Shown here one piece after another: positions 44,207-55,729 of a stretch of DNA of 64,000 bases. The stretch comes from Pyrenochaeta sp. MPI-SDFR-AT-0127 (taxonomy: Eukaryota; Ascomycota; Dothideomycetes; Pleosporales; Cucurbitariaceae): contig JAGTJM010000019.1 of NCBI GenBank assembly GCA_020747015.1, positions 124,001 through 188,000 on the forward strand. The letters are read 5' to 3'. The notes under the pieces are model-generated. The model was not told the DNA's origin. It did not search any database and saw nothing but the letters and a program-made list of their open reading frames with translations. How positions within the stretch are numbered: position 1 is the first letter of the stretch; every line of letters begins with the position of its first letter. Made by a program: the position numbers and the translations under genes.

Positions 44207-44580
44207 TCTTGAGTTGGGAGAGGTCAGGGTGGTAACGCGTCGCGATTGGGCGGCGATTAGTGCCGGTCAAACGATTTTCCGCCGACAGCGCACTCGCTTG
44301 AATTTCGTCGTCTACGAACTCGGCTTCGTTTTTCGATTTCTTCGTCAATCCCAACTTCGTCGACCGCCGCCAAATACACACGGTAAGCGCACACCCACAG
44401 CATGATTGCTCGATAGCATATCAATCGCATGCATCCTTTGGATCATGTCGAATATACAGATGGCTTGAGTGTAGAACGGCAGCAATGCCTTCTCTCTCTT
44501 ACGAGACTCAGTACCTAATTAGTGGATGGACATTCGCTAATGGTTTCTGTTCTCTATGACAGCCTCGACAAATCTTCAAG
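44207..44580. promoter_or_regulatory. shared promoter region, GPI18 / RPL8
   Basis: 374 bp between divergent starts of GPI18 (minus) and RPL8 (plus). It must hold both promoters and the 5' leaders. The RPL8 ATG at 44581 directly follows the bases TCTTCAAG, so a leader intron ending there is possible. No named element can be assigned. Confidence 0.55.
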
Positions 44581-45465
44581 ATGCCTCCTAAAGGAAAGAA
44601 AGCGGCGCCTGCGCCCTTCCCCCAGGGCAAGGCCGGCAGCAAGAAGCCCGCCAAGGTACGTTAATTTTTTCCAATATTTCATCGCAAGCTCTAACCAAGA
44701 CAGAACCCGCTCCTCGAGAAGCGTCCCAGGAACTTCGGTATCGGCCAGGACATCCAACCGCAGCGCAACCTCTCGCGCATGGTGCGATGGCCCGCATATG
44801 TTCGTCTTCAGCGCCAGAAGAAGATCCTCAACCTCCGCTTGAAGGTCCCACCGGCGATTGCCCAGTTCCAGCACGTTGCTGACCGCAACCGTACGATACA
44901 TCTGGTCGGATTTGAAGACATTCGCTGATATTTTATAGTTGCTACCCAGGCATTCAAGCTCCTCAACAAGTACCGCCCAGAGTCAAAGGCCGACAAGAAG
45001 GAGCGCCTGACCAAGGAGGCTACCGCCATCTCTGAGGGCAAGAAGAAGGAGGATGTCAGCAAGAAGCCCTACACCACCAAGTTCGGTCTGAACCACGTTG
45101 TCGGCCTCGTCGAGAACAAGAAGGCCGCCCTCGTTCTCATCGCCAACGATGTTGACCCCATCGAGCTCGTCGTCTACCTCCCCGCCCTCTGCCGCAAGAT
45201 GGGTGTCCCATACGTTATCGTTAAGGGTAAGGCGCGTCTTGGTACGGTCGTTCACCAGAAGACCGCTGCTGTCCTCGCTCTTACCGAGGTCCGCTCAGAG
45301 GACAAGACTGAGCTCTCCAAGCTCGTCTCCGCTGTCAATGATGGCTACCTCGAGTCACATCACAAGGATGCCTCGCGCCACTGGGGAGGTGGTATCATGG
45401 GTGCCAAGGCCAACGCTCGCATGGACAAGCGCAGGAAGGCTATTGAGAGCGCTATCAAGATCTAA
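44581..45465 (+). CDS. RPL8: 60S ribosomal protein L8 (eL8, L7Ae family)
   Basis: Exons 44581-44655, 44704-44890 and 44939-45465, with two 48-nt introns, give 262 residues, the usual length for fungal eL8. The basic N-terminus starts MPPKGKKAAPAPFPQ. The body includes KRPRNFGIGQDIQPQRNLSR, AFKLLNKYRPESK and the L7Ae RNA-binding core GLNHVVGLVENKKAALVLIA followed by VPYVIVKGKARLG. The C-terminal HWGGGIMGAKA block is also typical. It is a structural protein of the large ribosomal subunit that also acts in 60S assembly. The codon use is strongly biased to C-ending codons, as expected for a highly expressed gene. Confidence 0.98.
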
Positions 45466-45808
45466 GCGGGTCTTGTGGTGCTTTGGAGAATTTATTACGA
45501 GTTCATGGCGTGTCTCTTATCTCTGCATGTAGGCGGTTCACAATACCACGGAGTTTAGGAGGGTTAAAAGCAGTCGCTAATGACTGCATTGACTGGAATC
45601 TATCACGATAACGCACGCCATTGAGCATCATTGTACCTGTTGAGTGATACATTATGAGTACTGATATCAAGTCAATTTTCTCATGTCTGAGTCTAATCTC
45701 ATTGTGCAAGGAACGGATCAAGGTTCCCAAACCATGTTCCCTCGTTCAACTGCACTTGCAAAATTCTTGCGATGCCTCCAGGCCCGGCGAGGGATGCGGA
45801 GACTTGGC
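45466..45808. other. intergenic, convergent 3' ends
   Basis: Space between the 3' ends of RPL8 (plus) and the ornithine-cyclodeaminase-like gene (minus). No gene seen. Confidence 0.6.
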
Positions 45809-47333
45809 CTAGAAATCCTCGATCTTCGTCCCAATGCCTCGCTCGTCCGCCAGCTGGCACAAATCGTTTCCAACCACGACATCCATGAGTCCTAGTCCCA
45901 CACTTTTATAGATGACATTCCCCTTCTGCAGCCACTCCATCAGACTCTTGTGCGCTTTGTCCTCGCTGTCGTGATCCTTTTCCTTATCACCCCTCCACTT
46001 TTTCTTCGTCTTTTCGCACTCCCCAAGCTCAACACCGCCTTCATCCAACCCTTCTGCACTCCTGCTAGCTTGGCACTCTAAGCGTCGGCGGTCAGCGTCG
46101 CGCTTCAACATAAGCAGTTCGCCAATTTCGACCACTTCATCCGCTTTGAGACCAGCCTGGATGATTTCACCTGCTTCCTTTAGGCATGCTTCCACCGAGT
46201 CGACGATGACAGCGCCGCCCTGAGGAGCGTGTTTATGAAAATGCCTGTGTCCGTGTTCGGGCTCAACGTTTTGTCGCAGGATGTCGGGGTGGATCTCCAC
46301 CATGTGTGGTTTGTAGGAGCCGATTGCAGCGAGGTAGCGGCCTTTCTTCCTGCCCTCCGGATTTGTAAGGAATGGTGCGGGGAAGAGGGGTGTGAGTGAT
46401 GGAGTTGTGAAGAATATCACGCTGCTCGCTCGAATAGTGGTCTTGAGTAGTCTATCATACTCGCCATGTCCCGGCGTCAAGATCTGAATCTTCGGTCTAG
46501 GCAGATCGCTCATTATCTGGTCCTCACGCTGCCGATACGTCGGTACGTGTTCTGCACTTGCGCTCCATTGTGTGGGCTGGTCGTGTGGCTTGTAGAGTTT
46601 CTCCAACAGCTGATGTACCCTGTCAAAGTCCCGATTTATAATATTCAAGTGATGCACATCCTCCCCTCTCAATAATAGGGCGAGTCTAATGTGCCAGTAT
46701 GCCTGTTTTCCAGCTCCGAATACAACAACATCGTGTACGTTTTGCCGTTTCTTAAACAGCATTGTGCTTGCGAGAGCGGTACGAAACGCCGTGATCTCCT
46801 CTGCATTGATCAGTGCTCGTGGGTGGCCATCGTTGTCGAACAATGTGAGGGTACCCTTTGGTGTTGTACTTTTCGCGCTGGCCAGGGATTGGGGCGGATC
46901 GAATGCGGTTGTCGAACTACCAACTGATCCGGAGCCGGATTTGGTGGATCTTTGCGAGATGGAGAGAGTGTCGAGGGAGGAGGTCACGGACGATGCATCT
47001 GAAGTTTGTTTCTTCGCATCGGGGGCTGTGAGCGTTACGATTTTGACACCGAGGCCATCATTGCTTGGTATTGTTAATATTTCGAGATTGATACAGTTTC
47101 GGGGAAACATGCCTGCTAGCTGGCATGAACAACGTCGTCTGGCCATCACTGCGCTTGAGCGACGTACGCAGTGGCTGGTACGACGAACAGCAACCATTGG
47201 AGTCTTCTTCTGTCGATGTTGAATAGTAGTGCAGCGCGTCGGCGAGACTCTGTTGCAAATCGAGGATGTCCTGCTTGGTCAGCTGTAGTAGCAGATTACG
47301 CACGTCCGAGTCTGTGAGAACTGTCAACGGCAT
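45809..47333 (-). CDS. ornithine cyclodeaminase / mu-crystallin family protein
   Basis: Exons (minus strand) 47333-47113 and 47063-45809, with a 49-nt intron, give 491 residues. The intron is best read as GC-AG: the donor is AG|GCATGT and the acceptor CCAAG, with a TATTAAC branch site. This restores the family motif TLFMPASSNDGLGVKIVTL, which no GT donor in the stretch does. Other features are the Rossmann glycine motif VVFGAGKQAYWHIRLAL (dinucleotide binding) and the Leu-Phe-Asp-Asn-Asp-Gly strand before it. A low-complexity Ser-rich insert (about residues 100-135) and a charged C-terminal Lys/Glu insert make it longer than the usual 320-380 residues. The family includes enzymes turning ornithine into proline and ketimine reductases. 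The substrate here is not determinable. Confidence 0.9.
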
Positions 47334-47782
47334 TATCGGTTGGGCCAATGTTGAAAATGCAACGTGCAGCGTGGCTAGGTGGAGAGCGATTGTGTTGCAG
47401 CAGTAATTGGTGCAGTTATGATGTCAGGGAGGGACGAGTCGAGCTTCCCATGGTGGGGGAGGGGCAAGCTACGGATTAAAGTAAAATGACAAGGTCACTC
47501 CGCGATTCCACTAAACTCTGAGTAAGCATGTTGAGCAAAGTGTGTCTTGAATAAGCAAAGTGTTTATCTAATAGATGCATTTCTTCATTCCGCTATGCGC
47601 CATCTATGCATAACTGTTCCTGTCGTCATCATTGGAAATGCAAACCGTCATATCGTGCGTGCCATGTCCATCACCCAGCGTATAGTACAACCCTCCCACG
47701 TCTTCGGAATGGTGTCCCATTAGAATTTGTCCTTCGGTCAATTGTTTCAAAGTCTCTTGTGCTTGACGTTACAGTGTGTCGT
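47334..47782. other. intergenic
   Basis: Upstream of the ornithine-cyclodeaminase-like gene and downstream of BLM10. No supportable frame. Confidence 0.6.
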
Positions 47783-50700
47783 CTAGGCGAAGTAGCTCTT
47801 CCACAATACGCCCTCTAGATCCTCGAGTTGTTCTTGTTCGAACGCCTGTTTTCAATGTTAGGGATGGATAGAACACCACAAATATATGCAATCACGTACC
47901 TTCACATCAACGTGCCAAGTATCCTGCCTCGTCTTCTTGAAGTCGGCAAGAACACTCTTAACGCTCTTTCCTACCATTCCGGGATCCGCTGCTGCCTTAC
48001 GTGCCAGTGTGGCCAACACATCTGGCAGCCACATTGGCGGTGGAGACTGATACGGGAAGGCTTGAATCAACGAACCCAGACCCAGCACGGCAGCGTGGCG
48101 AGTCAGGACGAGTTTGCTCTGTTCTGGGGTCGGTGTGCCAGGGATGCGGCGCTTAGGTAGAGGGTTCTTCGCAAGTTGCTTGGTGAATCGCTCCTTGAGT
48201 GTTGTAACCTGGCGATCGCGCAGCGCGATAGGCGAGCATCGAATCATGCCTGAGAGGGTGGTAGCTGCGCCCATACGTACCTCAAGTTGGACATCCGAGA
48301 GCATGGCAGACACACAATCAAACATGTTTTGCTGTTGCTCTTCACTCATCAGGAAAAGACGGCGGAAGTAAATGACCTGTATGTTGATGAGAATTCGGAG
48401 GCGCTGGTGCCAGCTCGTTGCATTGCGACCAATACGGATGAGTGCAGCGATAAACTCCGAATCCTCGCCTTCGCGGTGCGGAATATTGGGTAGGTGACGG
48501 AACACGTGGTAGGCAAGAGACTGCAGCTCAGGGTCTTCTTTAATGTCCATCATGTGGAGGAGCTGTTCCATGAAGACATTTGGGAAGAACTTGACAAGCG
48601 AAGTGCATTCATATGAGGAGAGTGTGGAGTCGAGCCACAAGAGAACTGTCTTACCACCGGACGTGTATGAAGAAGGTGTTTGTTGACCGGCAGGGCGTTG
48701 ATGGCGCCAGACTTCAAGGCGATCGAACACGTCAGTGATCATCTTTGAAAACTCCTCTGTTGGTTGATATGGGCGTACACCAATCGATGAAGCATCTTTC
48801 TGTGCTTTGATCAGAGTATTGACATCCTTGTATGACTCATGATATCTTGTGCGGTGTATGCTGGCGATGGTTTGGCCCATCGCCTCACGCACACCCTTAT
48901 ATGGGTGGTCAAGATGCTTCATGAAGTCTTCCAGAATAGGCGCTTCGAGACGGAAATGCCAGCCCACGTCGCAGATACACTGAGTCAACAGATGAACCTT
49001 CGAACTTTCTTTAAAGGCTGCGTTAGAATCCATGTCAAGTCGGAAACTGGCCAGCCAGTCCACTAGAGGCCATCCTCGTCGAGGGTCCTTGGACTGCAGA
49101 ACAACGTGTAAGAAGGTGGTCCAATAGCCAGCGTTCTCGGGTGTCAAGCCATCCTTGAAGATACCGCGAACGATGGGGAAGACATACTCCCAAACTTCTT
49201 GTCGTTGCTCAGGTTTGAGATCAGGGGCACAAGATATCAATGCAGCCATGATCTCAGCAGTCGCACGATGCTGATGCTTATCGCTGCCATCGCCATAGAC
49301 AGACTGAGTGAGGTCTTTAATATCCTCAAAAGTAGCCTCTGTCAAGCCACAGAAGATCATGTCGAATGAGTGCGTTAGCAACATGGCGCTTGACATGCGG
49401 AAGCGGTCAGCACTGTTATCACGTGGCTCCTGTTTCATGAACGCAAAATAATTCGAGAACCACGATCGCGTGAGGTGCTTTGCAATCTTCTTGCGGACAT
49501 CATCCTCGACATTGTCGTACGAGACTTGTGGTGCATTTGGTAGGAAAACAGTCATGGACTTGTTCCAAACAAGCCATCCCGGATAATCGAAGTCCACGTA
49601 GTACTTAGCCTCTGGCTGTGCGAAGGAGGCAAGATACTCCTCGGTCCAATTGGGGTCCTCTGGTTTGGTTGTCACAAGTCGCTTGTCTGGCAGGTCCTCT
49701 TCACCCAGCAGATACTTCTTGTAATCGTGACCAGTAATAGCCCGAGTTTGTATGACTGAGAACAACCCAATTAGGGCCCCAGCATATAGACCTCGTAGGC
49801 TTGGATGTTGATCAATGGCCCCCTTTGTGACCAGATCAATCATCTCATCAGAAGCAATTGTATCGTACCGCATTCCTAGGTTAACAATGATGGCCGCAGT
49901 GCGGCTGACTTTCTTCCAGTGCTCCGTGGTGGCGATCTCAACCAACTCTTTGGATAAATCGGACTTCCTGCCTTCGATGCGAGCCCTCTTCTTCTTAATG
50001 AAGTCTCGTCGTTTCGTAACCTTTGTATGAACACTGTCACCCTCGCTGGAATCGATAGCATACGCAATAGCCTCGACGACTTTCTGGTCTAGAATGACCA
50101 TTCGTTCCATTGCTTTCCCCATATCCATGACCTGGAATGTAGCGTTTGTAGCGAGTTTTTGAACTGAAGGCTTGTCTGCACCAGTTACCTCGATAAAGGC
50201 TTTGATCAAGCGGGGAGTGAACCTCCAGTCACGGCTGATTGTCTTCGCAAGGCTTCCAAATAGCAAAGCGAACATGGCACCCTTGATTCGAGGATAGTCG
50301 CTCTCGGCCACAGCCTTAACAAACGCATCGAGCAGAGGTGGGATGACAAGTGGACGAGCTCCAAGTATGCACTTGACTGCTGATTCATTGGCTGTCTGCG
50401 CTGTGCGTCGGATCTCAGTATAGAGGGAAATGCTAGACTCAGTGAGATCAAGTAATAACAATTTGTCAAGTTCAGTGTGAGGACGCGGATTGGCGTTGTG
50501 TCGAAGTCGCTGTAAATGATAAACATTGGCGCGTCGAACAAGGAGCGGTCGAGGGTACTGTTTCCTCAGACCACTGAATCTGAAAGGCTGCTCATCGTTG
50601 TCAAGGAGCCTGGATATTCTATCAAGAACATGAGCGGAGCGTTCAATGCCGACATCAATGAACCAAGAGCGGTAGGCATTGTACAGAGAGTTGAAGCAAG

Positions 50701-53700
50701 GAACATCATCTGGCTGTTTTTCGATCAAGAAGCGATGTACGTCATGCAGGATCTCGCCTACTCGGTAGCGGAGTTCATGGATGAGCTTGTAATTGCTCTC
50801 ATCACGTCGCAGTGGGTAGCCACTTTCGTATTGGAAGGTGGGCTTCACTTCCTCATCTTCAGCTTCACCTAAACCTTCATCACCATCGATGCCTTCTGTG
50901 TCCATGGTTTCTGAATCCGATTCGCTGTCAGAATCAGTGCTACCGTCGGTGGCTTGATCATGTCGGACATCGAATAGCACTGATATACCAGAGATAATCA
51001 ACCGAAGGAGAACAAGATTTCTCGAGACTTCGTCCGACCAGTCCTTTCCGGTACCTTCTCGTTTGATTGGTGGATTGGGTTGAATCATTGCATGAAGTGC
51101 TTTCATTGAGTTGTTGGCATGGGTCTCGAAAAGTTTGATGGCAAAGTCAATCTCGTCTGAGCTTGGAGAATGCCACTTGATGTCCAGCTTCTTCACATCA
51201 ACTTGCCTACCCCATGAATCTGTGGTCAGTCCCTTAGCAAGCTCTTCTGTCTCGTAGATTGAGTAGTCGATCGTGTAGGTGCACGTCAGATTCAGCAGAA
51301 GGTGGTGAATGAAATTGGAGACATGTACAGTAGGTGTGCCTCGACATCGCTGTTGCATGTACTCTGCAATCTCGAAAAGCTCGTCTTTCCATTCAAGAAC
51401 AGCGTCGCCAACATGGACGACGCACATACTGAGGATGCTTAAATTCCATACTAGAGCGCGGTCACGAGGGAGAACTTCAGCGCCTGTCGTGCGTGTAGAG
51501 CCAGCACCAATGTCTTCTATCTCAGTACGAATGCCTGCGAAGAGATGGGGTAAAAGACGCTTCAGGGCCTTTTCAGGATTGATTTTGACGAGGCTGTTGC
51601 AAATGAAAGCTATTGCATCTCGAGCTTGGTGGATGACATGATTTGTGATAAAGTTGGCAATCTTGTCTAGAGCAACATCGTAGAGCTCAGGCGAAAGTGC
51701 CGCGAGCAGTGGCGTGAATGCAGCTGGGAGATGATTTACAACATACTCTTCGGGAGATCCGCTGCGAACCCTTGAGGCATCTGGCAAATTCTCCAAAAGA
51801 GTGAACACTCGGCCAAGGAATGAGATGAGAAACTCATTGAGTCCTGTTGTAGACGACCGTAGAATCGTCGCTTCTTCTTCGTCACTCAGTTCCTCATCGT
51901 AATTGATCTCGATATTCCCACGGGCACTTTCTAGTCGTTCTACTTGTGCCGTGATCCATTGCATCGCAAGCCCGGTGTCACCACCAGCGTCCTCCATGGG
52001 TGAATTTGCTCCGTCTCTTGAGACCTCGTCGTTCGCGACTTTCTTCGCCTTTGTGAGGTCATGGAATGGCACAAGATAGCACACGCCTTGGACATATTGT
52101 AGGGTGTGTAAGGTTTTTTCCAGATCGTTCGGGTCAATACCGGGGAGTGCAAGCCCTAGCACAGTCGTAACGTGGCACCGGAAGCCCTTTGTTTTCGCCA
52201 TAACCTTGGAGAGCATGTGCAGCGCTCGGATAGAAGAAATTGTTCGATGTACTTCCACAAGTCCCTGCATGGCAGGGTAAATCCTCTGTAACGCACCAGG
52301 AAGAATCAAGTTTGGTTCCAAATAGGCCAGGCTCTGGAGGGTGGACAAGGCGTATTGTACAGCTTTGTCACTTTTGGAAAAGATGCCCATGAATGTCACC
52401 TCCCGCAAGCAAAGCACGAAGCGCCTCTTGACGGCATCATTGAGCTGTCGATCTTCAGGCACGTCCATCTCGCCACTATGCTCTCGATTCCATCGCAGAA
52501 CGAAAAAATCAGCCAGGTAGTATACTAACTGCGCTAGTGGTCTCGTCCAACTACCAGAGTTCGACGGATGAAAGAATGTCTCAACAGCTTGGATAAGACC
52601 TTCGAGTTTGCTCAATACAGACTCTAAATGCTCAGCACATGCTGGCGAGAGTGACATAGCAATGATACGAGCAATATGATGAGTAGATGGATGTTTTCGC
52701 TGGTCGCGGTCAAGCATTATAGCTAGACCAGCACCAAGATCGACCGTACTGCTGTACGGGGATGTCGCCTGACCGACTGGGATCTCTAGTAACCGCAATA
52801 TCGCGGTAAAGATCTGAGAAGATTGCTCTCCGGTGAAGACACCGAATTGCGAGAAAGGAACATGTTCTGCAGTCAGGTTGTCCCTTGCTAGTCGTGATAA
52901 GGTATCGATATAATGTGCATCAAAGAGTCGCGATCGATTCACTAGCGACCAGAGGTGAAAGAATGTCGGTAAGTACTCCTGTGGTAGTAGCTGCGACATA
53001 TCCTCGGGGGCCGGGTGAGTTGGGAGCAGTAGGTTAAGCAAGCCCACAACAACGAAAGCGCTCTCACTGAACGAGGTACTGAAGAACGGCAGAAGCTCTT
53101 CAAAGATAGCGGGAATCTCCTTCGGGTCAAAGTATAGCTGAGCGAAGGTACACATTTTGGTCAGGGTCCGAATGTTGCGCTTCACATTCGGCGGATGCGA
53201 GCCTCCAGACTCTGAAGGCAGAACGAAAAGCTTCAACTCCCTGAATAACGGCCGCCAATCGAGGATCAGGTCTCTGCCAGGTCGGAGATAATGTTTCCGC
53301 CTGTCAAAAGTGTCAGTCCCATCTGTCAGCCACGGTTCGGCAGCTGTGCCACTTACTTTGTCAGCACCATGAACATGCTCGCGAAGCGCTCCGCTACCAG
53401 GTAGTCCAGCCCCGGAGCCAGCGCCAGCTCATAGTAGAGATTCACAAGTTTCACCCTCGTACTGCGGGGCAAGTCAAACTTGAGTGATAGCCATCCCCGA
53501 ATCTCCCGCGTCCAGTGCACCGCGCCTGGCGCGAAGTCTCCCGCCGATACGGCGATATAGAGGTGTTTTAGGCATGTGTTCAAGCTGTCTTCGCGCTCGC
53601 CCTGATCCTCTGTCTGATATGGCAGATACTCGAAGTAGGGGAATGTTCGCGGGCGACTTCGGTCGTCTGCACCGTTGGCGCCTCCGTTGGCTTGCCGCCA

Positions 53701-53856
53701 ATCGCCACCAGGTGAAGTTGCACGAGACGTATCAGGGCCGGCAGCGGAGTCGAGGGCGCCCATGAGCTGTGATATTCTGTCGTTGACAGCCATGGTGCCA
53801 GAAGGTCGCGGGGGAGCGTATGGGACGAGCCTATGGCGAGGTGGAGAGGTGCTCAA
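47783..53856 (-). CDS. BLM10: proteasome activator BLM10 / PA200
   Basis: Exons (minus strand) 53856-53357, 53300-47900 and 47845-47783, with introns of 56 and 54 nt, give 1,987 residues, in the usual size range of this giant HEAT-repeat family. The N-terminus is Pro/Ser-rich, then FPYFEYLPYQTEDQGEREDSL begins the conserved region. Matching blocks continue throughout, for example SWFSNYFAFMKQEP and the Glu/Asp-rich loop at about residues 975-1015. The last exon encodes 20 residues ending KSYFA. The family docks on the 20S core particle by a C-terminal hydrophobic-Tyr-x tail; here Phe stands in the penultimate position. The role is ubiquitin-independent proteasome activation and core assembly in nucleus and cytoplasm. 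The start could be Met1 or Met22 (MAVNDRIS). Divergent from PSF3. Confidence 0.95.
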
Positions 53857-54711
53857 GGCGTGCGATCATCAAAGGATGACTAGCAATGAGCAATCAGGCT
53901 GCAAAAGTTGGTTATCTGTGACCACAATTTGTTAGCAACACTGGTCTTGTGGGCAACAGGCTGAGTTGAGTGTAACGCGGGATAACAACGGCACCAGATC
54001 GAGCCTTGGGACGTATGTGCAATAACATACTGTACAGGTACGCTTTGTATGATAAGTGGGAGAAAGTCAAAACCGTATGCTGGCCGAAATCTACTCAGCT
54101 TTTGTGCAGTCGTTGGCGGAGTAGCTCATGTACGGACCGGCGCCTCGTTCCTATGATGTCCAGGTCGGAGAGCTTTGGCCAGGGAGAGCAATGTGCTTAC
54201 CTGCAGCGGCTAGTTAGGCGAGTTCGCGGCGACAACCTCAAGGTTGTGAGGTGAATGCTGTGGATATCCTAGCAAAAACGGAGTCCTTGTTTGTAAAAAG
54301 TCACCTACTGGGCCTACTCACGCGCAGTTGGAAGGGGAGGTACAAAACTCGTTTCACTACCGGAGGGCTCACGCGTTATAAATCGCGCTCCGTCCGCCAG
54401 GCACACACAGACGCGCAATACAGAGGCGACCACGAGGTAAGCATGAACTTTATGATATGCGAGTTTCCGCCTCATTCTTCGGGTACTAGGTCGCTTCGTT
54501 TGCCTTTTTCTCCACTTTGCGCGTTTGTTTTCGATTTCCTGTACATGTTTCCTTCTCCTTGCATATTCGTCCCGATGTACGGGCGGGCGGCACGACACGC
54601 GACACATCTGTTGCCTTATACAGGGATCGCTCCGACTTTCTTCGACTACATCAGAGCCAGAGAGAAGAGCACTAACTTCCTTTACTGACCAAATGCTCCT
54701 AGGCCCGCATA
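53857..54711. promoter_or_regulatory. divergent promoter region, BLM10 / PSF3
   Basis: 855 bp between the starts of BLM10 (minus) and PSF3 (plus). Frames of 82-145 codons in it (54006-54688) overlap opposite-strand frames and show no domain; they are probably leader or promoter sequence. Confidence 0.5.
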
Positions 54712-55407
54712 ATGAGTTCATACTACGATGTGGATGCCATCCTCACAGATGCTCAGAAAGTACCTTGTACCTTCGAGCTCACCGTCCCTGGACTAGGCTA
54801 TCTCGAAGGCAACATGAGCGGGGACATCAAACAAGGCTCTAAGGTTGAGCTTCCACTCTGGCTAGGAGAGATGCTTGCATTGAGGTAAGTTCATCATGCA
54901 CTTCAAACATTGCCATTTGCTATATTCACGTCATCAATAGCCAGAGTCTAAATACATCTTCTCTTGTGACACTGGACCCGCCTTCAGCATTGTCCCCACG
55001 CGTATTGAATGCCCTGAAAGCTGATCCACGAACTGTCGACTTGCGAGCTCTTGCGCCGTACTTCTACAACCTTGGTTCAAGAATTCTAGAGTTGTTTGAG
55101 GAAGAGGAGATGATTGAGGTCTTGAGTGATGTATGCAGTCACACTTTGACAAGAAGGCTGTTCGCAAAAGCTGACCACGAATAGACATTCAAGGCCAGAG
55201 CTGCGGTAATAGCTGATCAGGCTCATAACCCACGAGGTGCGTTGGGCGAAGGCGCTGACTTCATGCGGGGTCTAGAGGAGAACGAGCGTCAATGTAAGAG
55301 ATTTCCATAGCCATGAAATTGCATCTGCTGACTTCGCATGAGTATTTCGGGCAGCACATGATAGTGCAAAAGGAGTGCGATCATGGATGGCAGACTTGAA
55401 GAAGTGA
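54712..55407 (+). CDS. PSF3: GINS complex subunit PSF3
   Basis: Four exons: 54712-54884, 54941-55130, 55185-55293 and 55355-55407, with introns of 56, 54 and 61 nt, give 174 residues. The N-terminus MSSYYDVDAILTDAQKVP followed by CTFELTVPGLGYLEG and VELPLWLGEMLAL is the Psf3 signature. The central helical domain includes LNALKADPRTVDLRALAPYF and LGSRILELFEEEEM. The short C-terminus ends SHDSAKGVRSWMADLKK. GINS (Sld5, Psf1-3) joins Cdc45 and Mcm2-7 to form the CMG replicative helicase. All four exons keep frame and every junction has a GT-AG intron, so the model is strong. Confidence 0.95.
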
Positions 55408-55729
55408 GCTGCAGACCAGATTCTGAACCGAAGAAAGCAATACCAAGCCGATGGCCAACAAGGGACACAGCTCAACTCAAAGCCAGGAGATGAAATGAGC
55501 CAACGCCAGACGTGAGAGCTTACGAGCAACGCCGGAAAGTTATGACGGCATAGATGGGCGACAGGCGACAGACGCACACAAAGACAACACGCAGTTTGCG
55601 AGCTGGCTAGCTCTAACACATATTCAGGAGGCAAAGCAGTCTTTCAAAGCCTACCTTCAAATTAAAATAATACAATACCTCAAATCCAAAGGCCCCATTG
55701 AATGAAAGTTTGTACGCAGAGCTTAGTTC
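55408..55729. other. intergenic, convergent 3' ends
   Basis: Space between the end of PSF3 and the end of the coiled-coil CP-motif gene. No gene seen. Confidence 0.6.
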
